Shown here: positions 17,137 to 27,691 of the stretch, one piece after another | Layout: the number at the start of each line of letters is the position of its first letter | Numbering within the stretch: the first letter of the stretch is position 1 | Assembly (NCBI RefSeq): GCF_000272045.2 | Contig: NZ_AJYZ02000019.1 | Location: 1,810,704 to 1,874,703 of the forward strand | Length of the DNA stretch: 64,000 nt | Origin: Vibrio crassostreae 9ZC13 | GTDB taxonomy: Bacteria > Pseudomonadota > Gammaproteobacteria > Enterobacterales > Vibrionaceae | Reading direction: 5' to 3' | Made by a program: the position numbers and the translations under genes | Notes under the pieces: model-generated | What the model saw: the letters and a program-made list of their open reading frames with translations, nothing else | Databases searched by the model: none | Told to the model about the DNA's origin: nothing

Positions 17137-17443
17137 TGAGTGAGGAGTTTATGAAAAATAGATAGCCAATATTGTAATAGATTTACAATTTACTTCTTTG
17201 ACTTAGAAAGCCGTTTTGTCTCGTTGATGTTGGATTAATCAATAATGAATATTTAACCGCTACTTCTTATTTGGTGGGTGATTGTATCTGGTGGGGAATA
17301 ATTTCGTGAAGTGTCCTTGGGTTCTCATAAAGGTTCAATTTTTGTTCCTCAGAATGCGATTTATGATCCAAATCAAACTAATCTACCCCTAAAGTACTAT
17401 TCTGATCTTAATTGTAACCAATTGTTGAAGATGATTAAGAATT
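17137..17443. other. Intergenic region between nifW-like gene and torY
   Basis: About 300 bases between divergent genes. It should contain the torYZ promoter. I looked for an FNR/ANR box (TTGATnnnnATCAA) and found only a degenerate candidate near 17229, which does not fit the spacing. An open frame here (17311-17553) overlaps torY and has no protein character. Confidence 0.5.
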
Positions 17444-18538
17444 ATGACAATAAAAAAACGTTATATCGCACTAATAGCGGCGGTTGGTATAGGTATTGGC
17501 TGGTTAACCTTAGGGGGAACTGCAGCCGTTATGCACTATACATCGAGCACTGAGTTTTGTGTTTCTTGCCACACAATGGAAGCACCCCACAAAGAATACC
17601 AAGGTTCTGTACACTTCAGTAACGCAAAAGGCATTCGAGCTGAATGTGCCGATTGCCACATTCCAACTGATCCGATTGACTACGTGATCACCAAAGTAAG
17701 AGCGTCCAAAGACATCTACCACGAATTTATTTCAGGTAAGATAGACACGCCTGAGAAATATGAAGCACACCGTGAAGAGATGGCTGAGACAGTTTGGGCT
17801 CAATTCCGCGAGAATGACTCAGCGACTTGTCGCTCTTGTCACGAATTCGATGCAATGGAAGAGTTCGAGCAATCTCGTGATGCAGCAAAAATGCATGCTT
17901 ATGGTCGTGAAAATAACCAAACGTGTATCGATTGTCACAAAGGCGTTGCACATTTTGCTCCTGAAGCTCAGCTAGATAGCAAAGCGTTCGATACCCTGAT
18001 CGCATTTACGAAAAACACGCCAGCAGATGCGAAAGTGGTTTACCCAGTAACCGATATCGCAATGGGTGACTTCGGCAGTGTAAACCCAACAGCAGAACTG
18101 CAAGTGGTCAAGGCTGAAGGCGACAACCGTACTGTGACTTTGAATGCATTCCAAATGAAAGGTGCAGAGCAAGTGCTTTACTTCGGTGAAGGCCAACGTG
18201 CAATCGTTGCGACATTGACAGACAAAGGTCAAGAAGCACTGACTACTGGTGACTATAAAGCCGATGCTTACGGTAACGAGTGGCGTTCAGTTGCGCTAAC
18301 GGGTGATATCACTTCTCCAGTTGTCGATAAACTAGACCCAATCTGGTCTTACGCAGAAGAGTTGGACAACGTTTACTGTGCAACGTGTCACGCGAAAATT
18401 CCTTCAAACCACTTCACTGTGAATGCTTGGGGACCTGTTGCGAAAAGTATGGGCGACCGTACAGACATTTCTGAGCAAAACCTTGAGCTGCTGACTAAGT
18501 ACTTCCAAAACCACGCGAAAGACGTTGTTGGTCACTAA
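17444..18538 (+). CDS. torY: TorY pentahaem c-type cytochrome
   Basis: A 364-residue membrane-anchored cytochrome of the NapC/NirT-TorC family that carries electrons from menaquinol to a periplasmic N-/S-oxide reductase. A single N-terminal helix (residues 7-30) anchors it. Five haem sites are visible: C39VSCH, C68ADCH, C129RSCH and C161IDCH in the NapC-like part and C312ATCH in the C-terminal domain, the layout of TorC/TorY. Segments such as AEYQGSVHF-like EYQGSVHFSNAKGIRAECADCH match TorY closely. The next gene is its partner torZ, 22 bases away. Confidence 0.92.
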   Translation: MTIKKRYIALIAAVGIGIGWLTLGGTAAVMHYTSSTEFCVSCHTMEAPHKEYQGSVHFSNAKGIRAECADCHIPTDPIDYVITKVRASKDIYHEFISGKIDTPEKYEAHREEMAETVWAQFRENDSATCRSCHEFDAMEEFEQSRDAAKMHAYGRENNQTCIDCHKGVAHFAPEAQLDSKAFDTLIAFTKNTPADAKVVYPVTDIAMGDFGSVNPTAELQVVKAEGDNRTVTLNAFQMKGAEQVLYFGEGQRAIVATLTDKGQEALTTGDYKADAYGNEWRSVALTGDITSPVVDKLDPIWSYAEELDNVYCATCHAKIPSNHFTVNAWGPVAKSMGDRTDISEQNLELLTKYFQNHAKDVVGH

Positions 18539-18560
18539 AGAGAATTAGAAGGATAAAATT

Positions 18561-21008
18561 ATGACTAATATGACACGTCGTGGATTTATGAAAGGCACAG
18601 GTATTACAGCTGGTGCGTTGGCATTCACATCTTTGACGCCGATGAGCGCAATTGCTTCGGACAAACGTGGTTCTGGTGTTCTAACATCAGGTCGTATGGG
18701 ACCAATGCTGTGTGAAGTGAAAGATGGCAAGTTAGTGTCGACGACGAATGCACTGGCACAAACGGTTCCAAATAGCCTGCAGACCACAGGCCCTGATCAA
18801 GTACACACCAAAGCGCGTGTTAAGTACCCTATGGTTCGTAAAGGCTACTTGGCTAACCCATCTGCACCTGAAGGTGTACGTGGTAGTGATGAATTTGTTC
18901 GTATCTCTTGGGATGAAGTGTACAAATTGATTCACCAACAACACTCACGTATTCGTCAAGAGCACGGTGCGGAATCTGTATTCGCAGGCTCTTATGGCTG
19001 GCGTTCAAGTGGTGTTCTGCACAAAGCGCAAACGCTTCTACAACGTTACATGAGCATGGCTGGTGGTTACTCTGGTCACTTAGGTGATTACTCAACAGGT
19101 GCTGCGCAAGTTATCATGCCGCACGTTGTGGGTTCGATTGAGGTGTATGAACAGCAGACGACTTACCCAGTTATCCTTGAGCACAGTGATGTGGTGGTAC
19201 TTTGGGGCCTAAACCCAATTAACACCTTGAAGATCGCTTGGAGCTCAACCGACTGTGCAGGTCTTGAGTTCTTCCACCAGTTGAAGAAGTCGGGCAAGAC
19301 AGTGATTGCGATTGACCCAATGCGCTCTGAGACTATCGAGTTTTTTGGTGACAACGCAGAGTGGATTGCTCCTCACCCAATGACTGACGTAGCCATGATG
19401 ATGGGTATCGCACACACGTTAGTGAAACAGGGCAAGCACGATAAAGAATTCTTGGGTAAATACACAACAGGTTACGACGTATTCGAAGCTTACTTGATGG
19501 GTAAGGAAGACGGCGTAGAAAAATCTGCTGAGTGGGCGTCTGAGATCTGTGGTGTGCCAGTGAAGCAGCTTGAGCTACTTGCGGATATCTTCAGTAAGAA
19601 CCGTACTATGCTGATGTCTGGCTGGGGTATGCAGCGTCAACAATACGGTGAACAACGTCACTGGATGTTGGTTACGCTAGCGACAATGCTAGGTCAAGTT
19701 GGCTTGCCTGGTGGTGGTTTCGGTCTTTCTTACCACTACTCAAACGGTGGTAACCCTGCTCGTGATGCAGGCGTACTTCCTGCGATTTCAGCGTCACTTG
19801 GCGGTGGTTCTTCGGCGGGTAACGATTGGGCTGTTTCAGGATCTGTGAACGCATTCCCTGTAGCGCGTATTGTTGAAGCGCTAGAAAACCCGGGTTCAAG
19901 CTACCATCACAATGGTCACAACCTAACGTTCCCAGAGATCAAAATGATCTGGTGGGCAGGCGGTGCGAACTTTACTCACCACCAAGATACCAACCGCTTG
20001 ATCAAAGCTTGGCAAAAGCCTGAGCTGATTGTTATCTCAGAACCTTACTGGACAGCAGCAGCTAAGCACGCGGATATTGTTCTGCCAATTACTACATCGT
20101 TTGAACGTAATGATATGACGATGACGGGTGACTACAGTAACCAACACTTAGTGCCAATGAAGAAAGTGGTTGAGCCACAAGGTGAAGCTCGTAACGATTT
20201 CGATGTATTTGCGGACATGTCTGAGTTACTTGCTCCGGGTGGTCGTGATGTGTACACCGAAGGCAAGACCGAGATGGAATGGCTGTATGGTTTTTACAAA
20301 ACCGCACAGCAAGGTGGTCGTGGTCAGCGTATCGTAATGCCTAACTTCAGCAAGTTCTGGGAAGATAATCAGTTGATCGAGATGAAGTGGAACGAGAAGA
20401 ACGCACAGTTTGTTCGTTACGCTGATTTTCGTGAGAACCCAATCATGAACCCACTAGGTACACCAAGTGGCAAGTTCGAGATATTCTCAAGAACCATTGA
20501 AGGTTACCAACTAGATGATTGCCCTGCACACCCAACTTGGTTAGAACCAACAGAGTACACAGGCAACGCTAAAGATGGCGAACTGCAACTGATGACAGCG
20601 CACGCCGCGCACCGTCTGCATAGCCAGTTCAACTACGCGAAGATCCGCGAAGAGTATGCGATTGCAGACCGTGAGCCGATTTCAATTCACCCTGAAGATG
20701 CGAAAGCTCGAGGCATTAAAACGGGTGACTTGGTTCGTGCACATAATGGTCGTGGACAAGTATTGGTGGGTGCATTAGTGACGGATGGCATCAAACAAGG
20801 CTCTGTATGTATCCATGAAGGCGGTTGGCCTGATTTAGATAAAGACACAGGTCTATGTAAAAACGGTGGCTGTAACGTGCTTACGTTGGATATCCCGACT
20901 TCTCGTTTGGCGAATGGCTGTGCTGCAAACTCTGCGCTTGTGAAGATTGAAAAATACACAGGTCCAGTATTAGAACTCACGGCATTTGATCCACCTAAAA
21001 ACGGCTAA
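18561..21008 (+). CDS. torZ: TorZ trimethylamine-N-oxide/S-oxide reductase, molybdenum enzyme
   Basis: An 815-residue periplasmic reductase of the DMSO reductase family that binds bis-MGD and reduces N-oxides and S-oxides such as TMAO or biotin sulfoxide. A twin-arginine signal is seen at residues 5-11 (TRRGFMK) with a hydrophobic stretch after it. The molybdenum-ligand serine is S178 in [30 protein letters not shown] and [19 protein letters not shown] match E. coli TorZ much better than TorA, and the length is close to TorZ. No torD chaperone or torSTR regulator lies beside it. AAGGA precedes the ATG and a terminator follows. Confidence 0.92.
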   Translation: MTNMTRRGFMKGTGITAGALAFTSLTPMSAIASDKRGSGVLTSGRMGPMLCEVKDGKLVSTTNALAQTVPNSLQTTGPDQVHTKARVKYPMVRKGYLANPSAPEGVRGSDEFVRISWDEVYKLIHQQHSRIRQEHGAESVFAGSYGWRSSGVLHKAQTLLQRYMSMAGGYSGHLGDYSTGAAQVIMPHVVGSIEVYEQQTTYPVILEHSDVVVLWGLNPINTLKIAWSSTDCAGLEFFHQLKKSGKTVIAIDPMRSETIEFFGDNAEWIAPHPMTDVAMMMGIAHTLVKQGKHDKEFLGKYTTGYDVFEAYLMGKEDGVEKSAEWASEICGVPVKQLELLADIFSKNRTMLMSGWGMQRQQYGEQRHWMLVTLATMLGQVGLPGGGFGLSYHYSNGGNPARDAGVLPAISASLGGGSSAGNDWAVSGSVNAFPVARIVEALENPGSSYHHNGHNLTFPEIKMIWWAGGANFTHHQDTNRLIKAWQKPELIVISEPYWTAAAKHADIVLPITTSFERNDMTMTGDYSNQHLVPMKKVVEPQGEARNDFDVFADMSELLAPGGRDVYTEGKTEMEWLYGFYKTAQQGGRGQRIVMPNFSKFWEDNQLIEMKWNEKNAQFVRYADFRENPIMNPLGTPSGKFEIFSRTIEGYQLDDCPAHPTWLEPTEYTGNAKDGELQLMTAHAAHRLHSQFNYAKIREEYAIADREPISIHPEDAKARGIKTGDLVRAHNGRGQVLVGALVTDGIKQGSVCIHEGGWPDLDKDTGLCKNGGCNVLTLDIPTSRLANGCAANSALVKIEKYTGPVLELTAFDPPKNG

Positions 21009-21036
21009 TCTTTAACAAGTAATAGCTAACTGAATG

Positions 21037-21063
21037 AAGCCAGCCTAATCGCTGGCTTTTTTT
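21037..21063 (+). terminator. Intrinsic terminator after torYZ
   Basis: An 8-bp stem (AAGCCAGC / GCTGGCTT) with a 6-base loop runs into seven or more Ts, 28 bases after the torZ stop. Confidence 0.9.
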
Positions 21064-21149
21064 GATCCTTTTCTTGCGACGAAGACTATTACTCAGTGTC
21101 GGCTAGACAATCCATAATAATCAATGACATCTAAGCGAGAAATAAACTC

Positions 21150-21362
21150 ATGAATCGAATCAATCCAAAGAAACTACTTCGCAGTAAATGGACGGCCGTT
21201 AGCCCTTTGAAGAAAGAAAAGCACTTTATGGTCACAGAAGTTGAATTTGATGAAGGGGAAGTAGTGCGCTGCATGATAGAGGCAGTAATGACTAAACGAG
21301 AAGAAAACATCAATTGGCGAGAGCTTACTGATAATCAAAATTGGCTCCCAGGCTGGAAGTAG
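21150..21362 (+). CDS. TIGR02450-type Trp-rich small protein
   Basis: A 70-residue protein of the Trp-rich family TIGR02450 (DUF2389). The family pattern is plain: NPKKLLRSKWTAVSPLKKEKHF near the start, a central EAVMTKRE, and WRELTDNQNWLPGW at the end, with four tryptophans in all. There is no signal peptide. The function is unknown. It lies between the torYZ terminator and the convergent HAD phosphatase gene. Confidence 0.85.
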   Translation: MNRINPKKLLRSKWTAVSPLKKEKHFMVTEVEFDEGEVVRCMIEAVMTKREENINWRELTDNQNWLPGWK

Positions 21363-21411
21363 GGCTAGAAGCCTGTTTGATTCTAATCTGTTGTTAATGG
21401 CGAACTGGCGT

Positions 21412-22149
21412 TTATCGGATACTCGACGCACGCCCTTGCCAGTATTTAAGGCCTTCTAAGACACCCTCAGCATGTGTTGCTCTACTCGTGTATACGTTGT
21501 CTCTATCCGATAGGTGAGCAACCTCTGGGTAATGGTTAGCAACCAGTATCGAGTTTACGCCTTCAATGGTGAGCATTGAGGTGTCGTTAGCTGAGTCACC
21601 TGCGACGCACACTTCTGCAACGCTCAAATCGTGTTGTTCGAGTAGGTGGTGAATCGCAGTCGCCTTGTTAACGCCTTTTGGTGTGATATCTAAGTACCAA
21701 TCATGAGAGTAAGTCAGGTGAACATCTAATCCGTGTATCTCCAAGCTAGATTCAATCAGTTCGTGTTGAGGCTCTGAAAGCTTTCCTTCAAAGGTGATCT
21801 TGTAATCGCCTTGATGGTTTTCTATGCGCTCACCCATAAAATCAAGGGGGGCGAGAGCCGTCTCTACCTTTGATTTGTTCCAAGAAGCTTCCAGTTGGTT
21901 ATGCCAAACATGGTCTGGTTTTTGGGAATGAACATGATGAATTTTGGTGCCCACATCGCTAATAATACTGTGTGGCTTCGGGTAGTTATCCGATTCTAAA
22001 CCCATTCGAATCGAAGGTAATGTTCTTCCTGTCGCGATGATAAAGCGAATATCAGGTTGTTCTGTGAGGTAATCAAATAGCTGGTTAACACCGTGAGATG
22101 AGCCTCCATCAAGCGTACCGTCAAAGTCACACACCAACATTTTTATCAT
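21412..22149 (-). CDS. HAD-IIB hydrolase, sucrose-phosphatase-like
   Basis: A 245-residue phosphatase of the HAD superfamily with a type IIB cap. Motif I is CDFDGTLDGG (nucleophile Asp8, acid Asp10), motif II is IIATGRT, motif III includes the lysine of PKGVNK, and motif IV is AGDSANDTSML. The DITPKGVNKATAI segment is shared with sucrose-6-phosphate phosphatases and mannosyl-phosphoglycerate phosphatases. It lies divergent from proV, the osmoprotectant importer, which would suit a compatible-solute phosphatase, but no sugar-phosphate synthase is nearby and the substrate is unknown. Confidence 0.82.
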   Translation of the reverse strand: MIKMLVCDFDGTLDGGSSHGVNQLFDYLTEQPDIRFIIATGRTLPSIRMGLESDNYPKPHSIISDVGTKIHHVHSQKPDHVWHNQLEASWNKSKVETALAPLDFMGERIENHQGDYKITFEGKLSEPQHELIESSLEIHGLDVHLTYSHDWYLDITPKGVNKATAIHHLLEQHDLSVAEVCVAGDSANDTSMLTIEGVNSILVANHYPEVAHLSDRDNVYTSRATHAEGVLEGLKYWQGRASSIR

Positions 22150-22790
22150 TCGAATTCCTTGTCTTTTTCTCTATTTCGTCACGGGGAAATGCTTATTTCT
22201 TCTATAAAGAATGGCTCAGCAATGAGCACTCTACAAGTTGAAACCCAGCTTAGATAATCACCAATTGACAGTTTGCAGCAAGTATCACAGTTGGTGTGAT
22301 GTATTAAAATTCTTGGTCTAAAAGGTTGATTTCAACTCGCTGACTTTAGACGGTTGACCTTTGGTTTTTAGGTAGAGATTGAGAGTCGATCTTATCCTTG
22401 TTACCGAGCGAACTTTCGCCTCGGAAACATCATGAAAGCTTAATAAATAGTTCGTATTCGAATTATTTGTGCGCGAACTAATTGTGGCTTTTGTTGGTTC
22501 ATTCAGCCTATTAATCACTCTAATGTAAAATTAATATTCAATAATCTACGACTACGTAATACATAATATTGGCCGTACGATTATCTAATTTATTCCTTTT
22601 ATTATCAGTGGCTTGCTTTGTTTTTGCTTATTTTTTTGGTCTTGTTGTTGCTGGTCTGGTTTTAGTCTGTTGCCTTGTTTTACCGAGCGAAGAACCTTGA
22701 TTTACACGTGTCAATTACTTAGAGTACTAATTGTTTTTCGGGTTTAAATAACCAATTTAAGTTTAAATAACTGAGAAAGGATTAGATTAC
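22150..22790. other. 640-base region upstream of proV
   Basis: No convincing gene. A 66-codon open frame at 22318-22518 (minus) lacks a ribosome binding site and protein character. The region holds a palindrome at 22284-22300 and, from about 22585 to 22690, a pyrimidine/T-rich stretch on the plus strand. It is long enough for several osmoregulated proU promoters, but none could be assigned with confidence. Confidence 0.5.
22284..22300. promoter_or_regulatory. Candidate operator palindrome ATCACA-N5-TGTGAT
   Basis: A perfect 6-bp inverted repeat with a 5-base spacer lies 134 bases upstream of the HAD gene and about 490 bases upstream of proV. The arm order is the reverse of a CRP site (TGTGA-N6-TCACA), so CRP is not proposed. 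Confidence 0.25.
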
Positions 22791-23978
22791 ATGGATCCCA
22801 TACTGGAAGTTAAGGGACTGTACAAGGTGTTTGGTGAAGACACCGACCGTGCTTTTACAATGATTAAGGAAGGCGCAAATAAAGATAAAGTTTTCGAAGA
22901 AACAGGGCTAACGATCGGCGTTAACGATGTTTCTCTTAGTATCCAAGAAGGCGAGATTTTCGTCATAATGGGACTGTCAGGATCTGGCAAATCAACCCTA
23001 GTACGCCTTCTTAACCGCTTGATCGAACCAACCAAAGGCAATGTGCTTCTTCGAGGCAAAGACATTGCCCACATCTCAGAAGATGAACTCCGCGAAGTTC
23101 GCCGCAACAACATCTCGATGGTTTTCCAAAATTTCGCTTTGATGCCGCATATGACGGTCATCGAGAATGCCGCATTTGGTCTAGAGCTTGCGGGTGTTGA
23201 AGTTGAGCAACGAAAGCAATCAGCACTTGAAGCACTTGAACGTGTTGGCCTTGGCGCATATTCAGAATCTTACCCAGATGAACTATCTGGTGGTATGAAG
23301 CAGCGTGTTGGTTTGGCTCGTGCACTAGCATGTGACCCAGATATCTTGTTGATGGATGAAGCGTTCTCGGCGCTCGATCCTTTGATTCGTACAGAAATGC
23401 AAGATGAGCTTATTCGCCTTCAAAATGACGATAAACGAACCATTGTTTTTATCTCGCATGATTTGGATGAAGCGATGCGTATCGGTGACCGAATTGCGAT
23501 TATGCAAAATGGCGAAGTGGTTCAAGTAGGTACTCCAGACGATATTCTTAATAACCCAGCCAACGATTATGTCGAAGCCTTCTTCCGCGGTGTGAACGTA
23601 GCAAGCGTGCTTACTGTGAAAGACATTGCGCGTAAGAAGCCAGCTGCGGTATTTAAAAAATCAGAACACGATGGCCCGGCGTCCGCTCTACAAATTTTGA
23701 TGGATAACGACCGCGAATACGGCATCGTAGTTGAGAAGAGCAGCCGTTACTCCGGTATTGTCTCTATCGACTCGCTTCGTAAAGCTCACAAAGAGAACAA
23801 ATCACTCGTCAGCGCGCAGATCGATGATGGATTAACGCTGAACCCTGATTTACCAATCAATGATGTGCTTGGCCTAGTTGGTGGTGTTCCTTACTCAGTG
23901 CCTGTTGTGGATGAGCAAGGTAATTACTTTGGCGTGGTGACTAAGTCACGACTGTTACAAACATTGGATAAGGGGTAG
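22791..23978 (+). CDS. proV: ProV glycine betaine/proline ABC transporter ATPase
   Basis: A 395-residue ATPase of the ProU osmoprotectant importer. The N-terminal ABC domain has Walker [10 protein letters not shown] near residue 64, signature [15 protein letters not shown], Walker [13 protein letters not shown] and the switch histidine in [10 protein letters not shown]. The long insertion before Walker A ([19 protein letters not shown]) is typical of ProV. Two CBS domains form the C-terminal 115 residues and are the likely ionic-strength sensor, as in OpuA. It is the first gene of proVWX; proW starts 3 bases after its stop. A long, unassigned upstream region probably carries osmotic regulation. 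Confidence 0.95.
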   Translation: MDPILEVKGLYKVFGEDTDRAFTMIKEGANKDKVFEETGLTIGVNDVSLSIQEGEIFVIMGLSGSGKSTLVRLLNRLIEPTKGNVLLRGKDIAHISEDELREVRRNNISMVFQNFALMPHMTVIENAAFGLELAGVEVEQRKQSALEALERVGLGAYSESYPDELSGGMKQRVGLARALACDPDILLMDEAFSALDPLIRTEMQDELIRLQNDDKRTIVFISHDLDEAMRIGDRIAIMQNGEVVQVGTPDDILNNPANDYVEAFFRGVNVASVLTVKDIARKKPAAVFKKSEHDGPASALQILMDNDREYGIVVEKSSRYSGIVSIDSLRKAHKENKSLVSAQIDDGLTLNPDLPINDVLGLVGGVPYSVPVVDEQGNYFGVVTKSRLLQTLDKG

Positions 23979-23981
23979 ATC

Positions 23982-25076
23982 ATGTCGTCTGAACAAACAA
24001 ATAATGACCCATGGTCTCAATCGGCCCCTCCAGCTCAACCTGCAAGTGATCCTTGGGGTCAAGCGGCTGATACCTCACCATCAGCAGATTGGTTAAGCAG
24101 CGAAACCGTTGAAACGACACCTTTTGATCCACTTAACCCTTTTGCAGAGGCTGTGCTGCCTGTCGACACTTGGGTTGAGTCTGGACTGAATTGGTTAGTT
24201 GAGCACGGACGCCCATTATTCCAAGCGATCCGTGTGCCTATCGATTTTATTCTAAGTTCATTTGAAACGGCGTTGGTGTCTACGCCAGCACCATTCATGT
24301 TGATCATCTTGTTTCTAGTGGCGTGGCAGTTTTCAAACTTGAAGCTTGGCGTTGCAACGGCCGTGTCTTTGACTTTCATCGGCTTGATTGGCGCTTGGTC
24401 TGAAGCCATGACCACGCTTTCGTTGGTGATGACATCGGTCTTCTTCTGCCTGTTGATTGGTTTACCCATGGGGATATGGCTCGCCCGCAGTAACGCGGCG
24501 GCTAAATTCGTTCGTCCAATTCTGGATGCCATGCAAACCACGCCAGCCTTCGTTTACTTAGTACCGATCGTCATGTTGTTTGGTATCGGTAACGTTCCGG
24601 GTGTCGTGGTGACCATCATATTCGCACTTCCTCCTGTTGTTCGTTTGACCATCTTGGGTATTCAGCAAGTTCCGGAAGAATTGATCGAAGCGGGTCACTC
24701 ATTCGGTGCAAGCAAAAAGCAGATGCTTTACCGAATTCAACTGCCACTTGCATTACCAACTATCATGGCGGGCGTGAACCAAACACTGATGTTGTCGTTA
24801 TCGATGGTGGTTATCGCATCAATGATTGCGGTAGGTGGTTTAGGTCAAATGGTACTGAGAGGTATTGGCCGTTTGGATATGGGACTGGCCGCTGTTGGTG
24901 GTTTAGGCATCGTTATCTTAGCCATCTTATTAGACAGAATCACCCAAGTACTGGGTGTCAATGCTGGTAATACAAAATTACGCTGGTATCGCATGGGACC
25001 TGTTTCCCTTGTACTGAATGTACTTAATCGCGGTAACAAATCAGAACTTCAATTAAGGAAAAACACCAATGAATAA
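23982..25076 (+). CDS. proW: ProW glycine betaine/proline ABC transporter permease
   Basis: A 364-residue inner-membrane permease of ProU. The first 60 residues are a soluble Pro/Ser/Gln-rich tail ([14 protein letters not shown]), then come the long N-terminal region typical of ProW and a MetI-type domain with about seven helices. The EAA loop is visible as [25 protein letters not shown] strong start lies 3 bases after proV. It overlaps proX by 8 bases, so all three genes are read as a unit. Confidence 0.95.
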   Translation: MSSEQTNNDPWSQSAPPAQPASDPWGQAADTSPSADWLSSETVETTPFDPLNPFAEAVLPVDTWVESGLNWLVEHGRPLFQAIRVPIDFILSSFETALVSTPAPFMLIILFLVAWQFSNLKLGVATAVSLTFIGLIGAWSEAMTTLSLVMTSVFFCLLIGLPMGIWLARSNAAAKFVRPILDAMQTTPAFVYLVPIVMLFGIGNVPGVVVTIIFALPPVVRLTILGIQQVPEELIEAGHSFGASKKQMLYRIQLPLALPTIMAGVNQTLMLSLSMVVIASMIAVGGLGQMVLRGIGRLDMGLAAVGGLGIVILAILLDRITQVLGVNAGNTKLRWYRMGPVSLVLNVLNRGNKSELQLRKNTNE

Positions 25077-26076
25077 TTCATGGAAGAGTAAACTCGCAGT
25101 AAGCATCGTTTCTACATTAGCGGTATCGACTAACGTGTGGGCAGCAAGCCTACCGGGTGAGGGCGTATCAGTTCAGCCTGTTCAATCGTCTGTAGCGGAA
25201 GAGACGTTCCAAACATTGATCGTTAACCGTGCTCTAGAAGAACTGGGTTATGACGTGAAATCAACTCAAGAAGTGGACTACAACGTAGGCTACACCTCGA
25301 TTGCAAAGGGTGACGCAACGTTCCTAACGGTAGGTTGGTTCCCGCTTCATGCTGATAAATACACAATGGCAGGTGGTGATGAGAAATTCTACCGTGAAGG
25401 CCAATATGTAAGCGGCGCTGCTCAAGGTTACCTAATTGATAAGAAAACGGCTGAAAAGTACAACATCACCAACATTGGTCAATTAACTGATCCAAAAATC
25501 GCGAAGCTGTTTGATGCGGACGGTGATGGCAAAGCAGACCTAACAGGCTGTAACCCAGGTTGGGGTTGTGAGATGGTGATTGAACACCAACTTTCAGCGT
25601 TCAAACTGGACGATACGGTAACTCACAACCAAGGTAACTACGCTGCAATCATTGCAGATACAATTTCTCGTTACCAAAAGGGTGAATCAATCCTTTACTA
25701 CACGTGGACACCTTACTGGGTAAGTGGCGTATTGGTGCCTAACGAAGATGTAGTTTGGTTAGAAGTTCCTTTCTCAGCACTTCCTGGCGAGCGTTCGAAC
25801 GTTGATACGACGCTATCTAACGGCAAAAACTACGGCTTCGAAATGAACTCAATGCGCATTATTGCGAATAAAGAGTTTGCTAAGAACAACCCATCAGCAG
25901 CGAAGCTTTTTGAAATCATCAAACTTAACATCAATGATGTAAGCGCTCAGAACATGATGATGAGTAAAGGTAAGAACAGCTCTGCGGATATCGAAGCGCA
26001 CGTAAACGGTTGGATCAAAGCGAACCAAAGCACGTTCGATGGTTGGATTACAGAAGCGAAGAAAGCAGCACTGTAA
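25069..26076 (+). CDS. proX: ProX glycine betaine-binding periplasmic protein
   Basis: A 335-residue periplasmic receptor of ProU, with a 25-residue signal peptide ending in VWA. The betaine-cage tryptophans are in [17 protein letters not shown] and YYTWTPYW. The Asp-rich loop [19 protein letters not shown], with a likely disulfide between the two cysteines, is also present in E. coli ProX and is therefore ordinary. The ATG overlaps the proW end. An intrinsic terminator follows about 130 bases later. Confidence 0.95.
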   Translation: MNNSWKSKLAVSIVSTLAVSTNVWAASLPGEGVSVQPVQSSVAEETFQTLIVNRALEELGYDVKSTQEVDYNVGYTSIAKGDATFLTVGWFPLHADKYTMAGGDEKFYREGQYVSGAAQGYLIDKKTAEKYNITNIGQLTDPKIAKLFDADGDGKADLTGCNPGWGCEMVIEHQLSAFKLDDTVTHNQGNYAAIIADTISRYQKGESILYYTWTPYWVSGVLVPNEDVVWLEVPFSALPGERSNVDTTLSNGKNYGFEMNSMRIIANKEFAKNNPSAAKLFEIIKLNINDVSAQNMMMSKGKNSSADIEAHVNGWIKANQSTFDGWITEAKKAAL

Positions 26077-26202
26077 CTTAGACTTGGATTTGTTCTGTCT
26101 TACCAGACACTTTGATTTGAAATGATGAGCGTGTTGAGTGATTGTGTAGAGTCACTCAATCACCTTCAAACCAAGTGAAAGGGCGACAAGAGTGAACATT
26201 AT

Positions 26203-26236
26203 AAAGCCAGCAGTCCATTTGGATTGCTGGCTTTTT
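26203..26236 (+). terminator. Intrinsic terminator of proVWX
   Basis: A 13-bp stem with one mismatch (AAGCCAGCAGTCC / GGATTGCTGGCTT) and a 4-base loop ends in TTTTT. Confidence 0.9.
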
Positions 26237-26280
26237 GTTTTCTGTTTCTATTTTTGAGCTTCTAGGTGTTAATTACAGCT

Positions 26281-26655
26281 CTAGCGTTCGCCTTGAACTT
26301 CGAAGTTGTCGCTGACTAAGCGAGCGCAGCCATCGGCTTCAAGTGCCCAGTGTTCATGATGTACAACGCCAAACGCTTTGTTCATTGTCCAGCTAGCGGT
26401 AAGAATGTAACCGCCTTCTGGGTGCTCTTCCCATTGAACGTCTGTGTAATCAACGTCTTTGAAGCCTTGGTCGATGATGTTTTGCCAAAATGCTTGAATC
26501 GCTTCACGACCTTCAAAAGTACCAAATGGACGCGCTTCCATTACACAGCTTTCAGTATATTGATCGGCACAACCTTTTGCGTCTTGGCTGTTGAATGCTT
26601 TCTGCCACGCGTTAATGCCTTGCTTACATGTTTCTAAAATTTGGTTGTCTAACAT
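26281..26655 (-). CDS. SnoaL-like (NTF2-fold) protein
   Basis: A 124-residue protein of the SnoaL-like/NTF2 superfamily, small cone-shaped folds used as isomerases, hydrolases or binding proteins. Typical segments are WQKAFNSQDAKGCADQYTESCVMEARPFG and the phrase FEGREAIQAFWQNIID. The ATG at 26655 has GGAG before it; an upstream in-frame codon does not. It is divergent from a LysR-type regulator 141 bases away, which probably controls it. The substrate is unknown. Confidence 0.83.
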   Translation of the reverse strand: MLDNQILETCKQGINAWQKAFNSQDAKGCADQYTESCVMEARPFGTFEGREAIQAFWQNIIDQGFKDVDYTDVQWEEHPEGGYILTASWTMNKAFGVVHHEHWALEADGCARLVSDNFEVQGER

Positions 26656-26796
26656 TGTCTTTCTCCATAACAGTATTGTGTCGGGCACTGTCTTTTTGAT
26701 TTGGTATCTCGATAAGTTGAATTGAGTTTAGTCTTGGAAATTGATTTGAAAAACAGAGATAATAGAAAATACTGTTTGTAAAAAGAGAACAATAAG

Positions 26797-27663
26797 ATGA
26801 GTAAGCTAAAGCAGATGTCGATTTTCGCTCATATCGTAGAGCAGGGTTCAGTCTCGGCTGCGGCTGAAAAGCTAGAGTTGTCTAAATCTGTCGTCAGTCA
26901 ACATCTCAAAATTCTAGAACAAGAGTTAGGTGCTTCACTTCTTAAACGCACTACACGAAGACAAACTCTGACAAGCATGGGTGAGCGCTTTTATTTGAGT
27001 TGCAAAGACATCAATGTGATCGCTGAATCGGCTTGGGATATGGCAAAAGCTGAGCTAGAAGAGCCACAAGGCCGGATTCGTCTCACAGCTCCGAATGCCT
27101 TGATGGATTTATTGGTAGCGCCTGTTATTGCCGAACTGATGAAACAATATCCGAAGTTAAAGCCAGAACTGATAAGCGACGATCAGCATTTAGACTTCAT
27201 GGAGCACGATATTGATCTCGCGGTACGAGTGGGCAGTTCTCGTGACAGTAACTTAAAGCAGAAGAGGTTAGGTGAGTTTAAAGATGTGTTATGTGGCGTT
27301 GAAAGCATGCGTGAACGTGAGCTTGAATCGATTCCTTACATTGCAAACTCTTGGCAGGGAAAGCAGGTGACTCATCATTTTAGTTCTCAAACTGAGCAGG
27401 ACTTTGTCTACCAACAGCAAGCTAGTTGCGTCACCAATTCGTTCCACAGTTGCCTTGCACTGATTAAATCAGGTGTTGGTATCGGTGTGATTCCAGATTT
27501 CTGCATTCCTCAGTTATTTGGTGATGTTGTCGACGTGCTGCCAAGCTTTGAATTACCCACCAACACGGTTTATGCGCTAAATCCATTCGCTTCAAATACG
27601 CCTATCGCCATCAAGCTGTGTATCCATGCGTTGGAAGAAAAGCTTAAGCAGAATTTAGTATAA
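26797..27663 (+). CDS. LysR-type transcriptional regulator
   Basis: A 288-residue DNA-binding regulator. The winged HTH is residues 1-60 (SVSAAAEKLELSKSVVSQHLKILEQELG), followed by a LysR substrate-binding domain from about residue 88. The protein belongs to the group near CrgA/AaeR. It is divergent from the SnoaL-like gene, the usual layout of a LysR protein and its target, so it is probably both an autoregulator and the switch for that gene. The inducer is unknown. Confidence 0.9.
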   Translation: MSKLKQMSIFAHIVEQGSVSAAAEKLELSKSVVSQHLKILEQELGASLLKRTTRRQTLTSMGERFYLSCKDINVIAESAWDMAKAELEEPQGRIRLTAPNALMDLLVAPVIAELMKQYPKLKPELISDDQHLDFMEHDIDLAVRVGSSRDSNLKQKRLGEFKDVLCGVESMRERELESIPYIANSWQGKQVTHHFSSQTEQDFVYQQQASCVTNSFHSCLALIKSGVGIGVIPDFCIPQLFGDVVDVLPSFELPTNTVYALNPFASNTPIAIKLCIHALEEKLKQNLV

Positions 27664-27691
27664 GCTTTCTATCGTTGGTAAAATCCGGTGC

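Noticed and set aside
17225..17240. FNR box upstream of torYZ
   Set aside because: The candidate near 17229 has the right half but not the left half of TTGATnnnnATCAA and the spacing is wrong.
17311..17553. 80-codon open frame at the start of torY
   Set aside because: It overlaps torY out of frame, has no ribosome binding site and no protein-like pattern.
22284..22300. CRP site at the ATCACA-N5-TGTGAT palindrome
   Set aside because: The half sites are in the reverse order to the CRP consensus TGTGA-N6-TCACA.
22318..22518. 66-codon open frame on the minus strand upstream of proV
   Set aside because: No ribosome binding site, Asn/Ser/Thr-rich composition without family likeness, and no coding bias visible.
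25500..25570. Calcium-binding insertion in ProX (DADGDGKAD)
   Set aside because: The same loop exists in E. coli ProX (recalled), so it is normal for the family.
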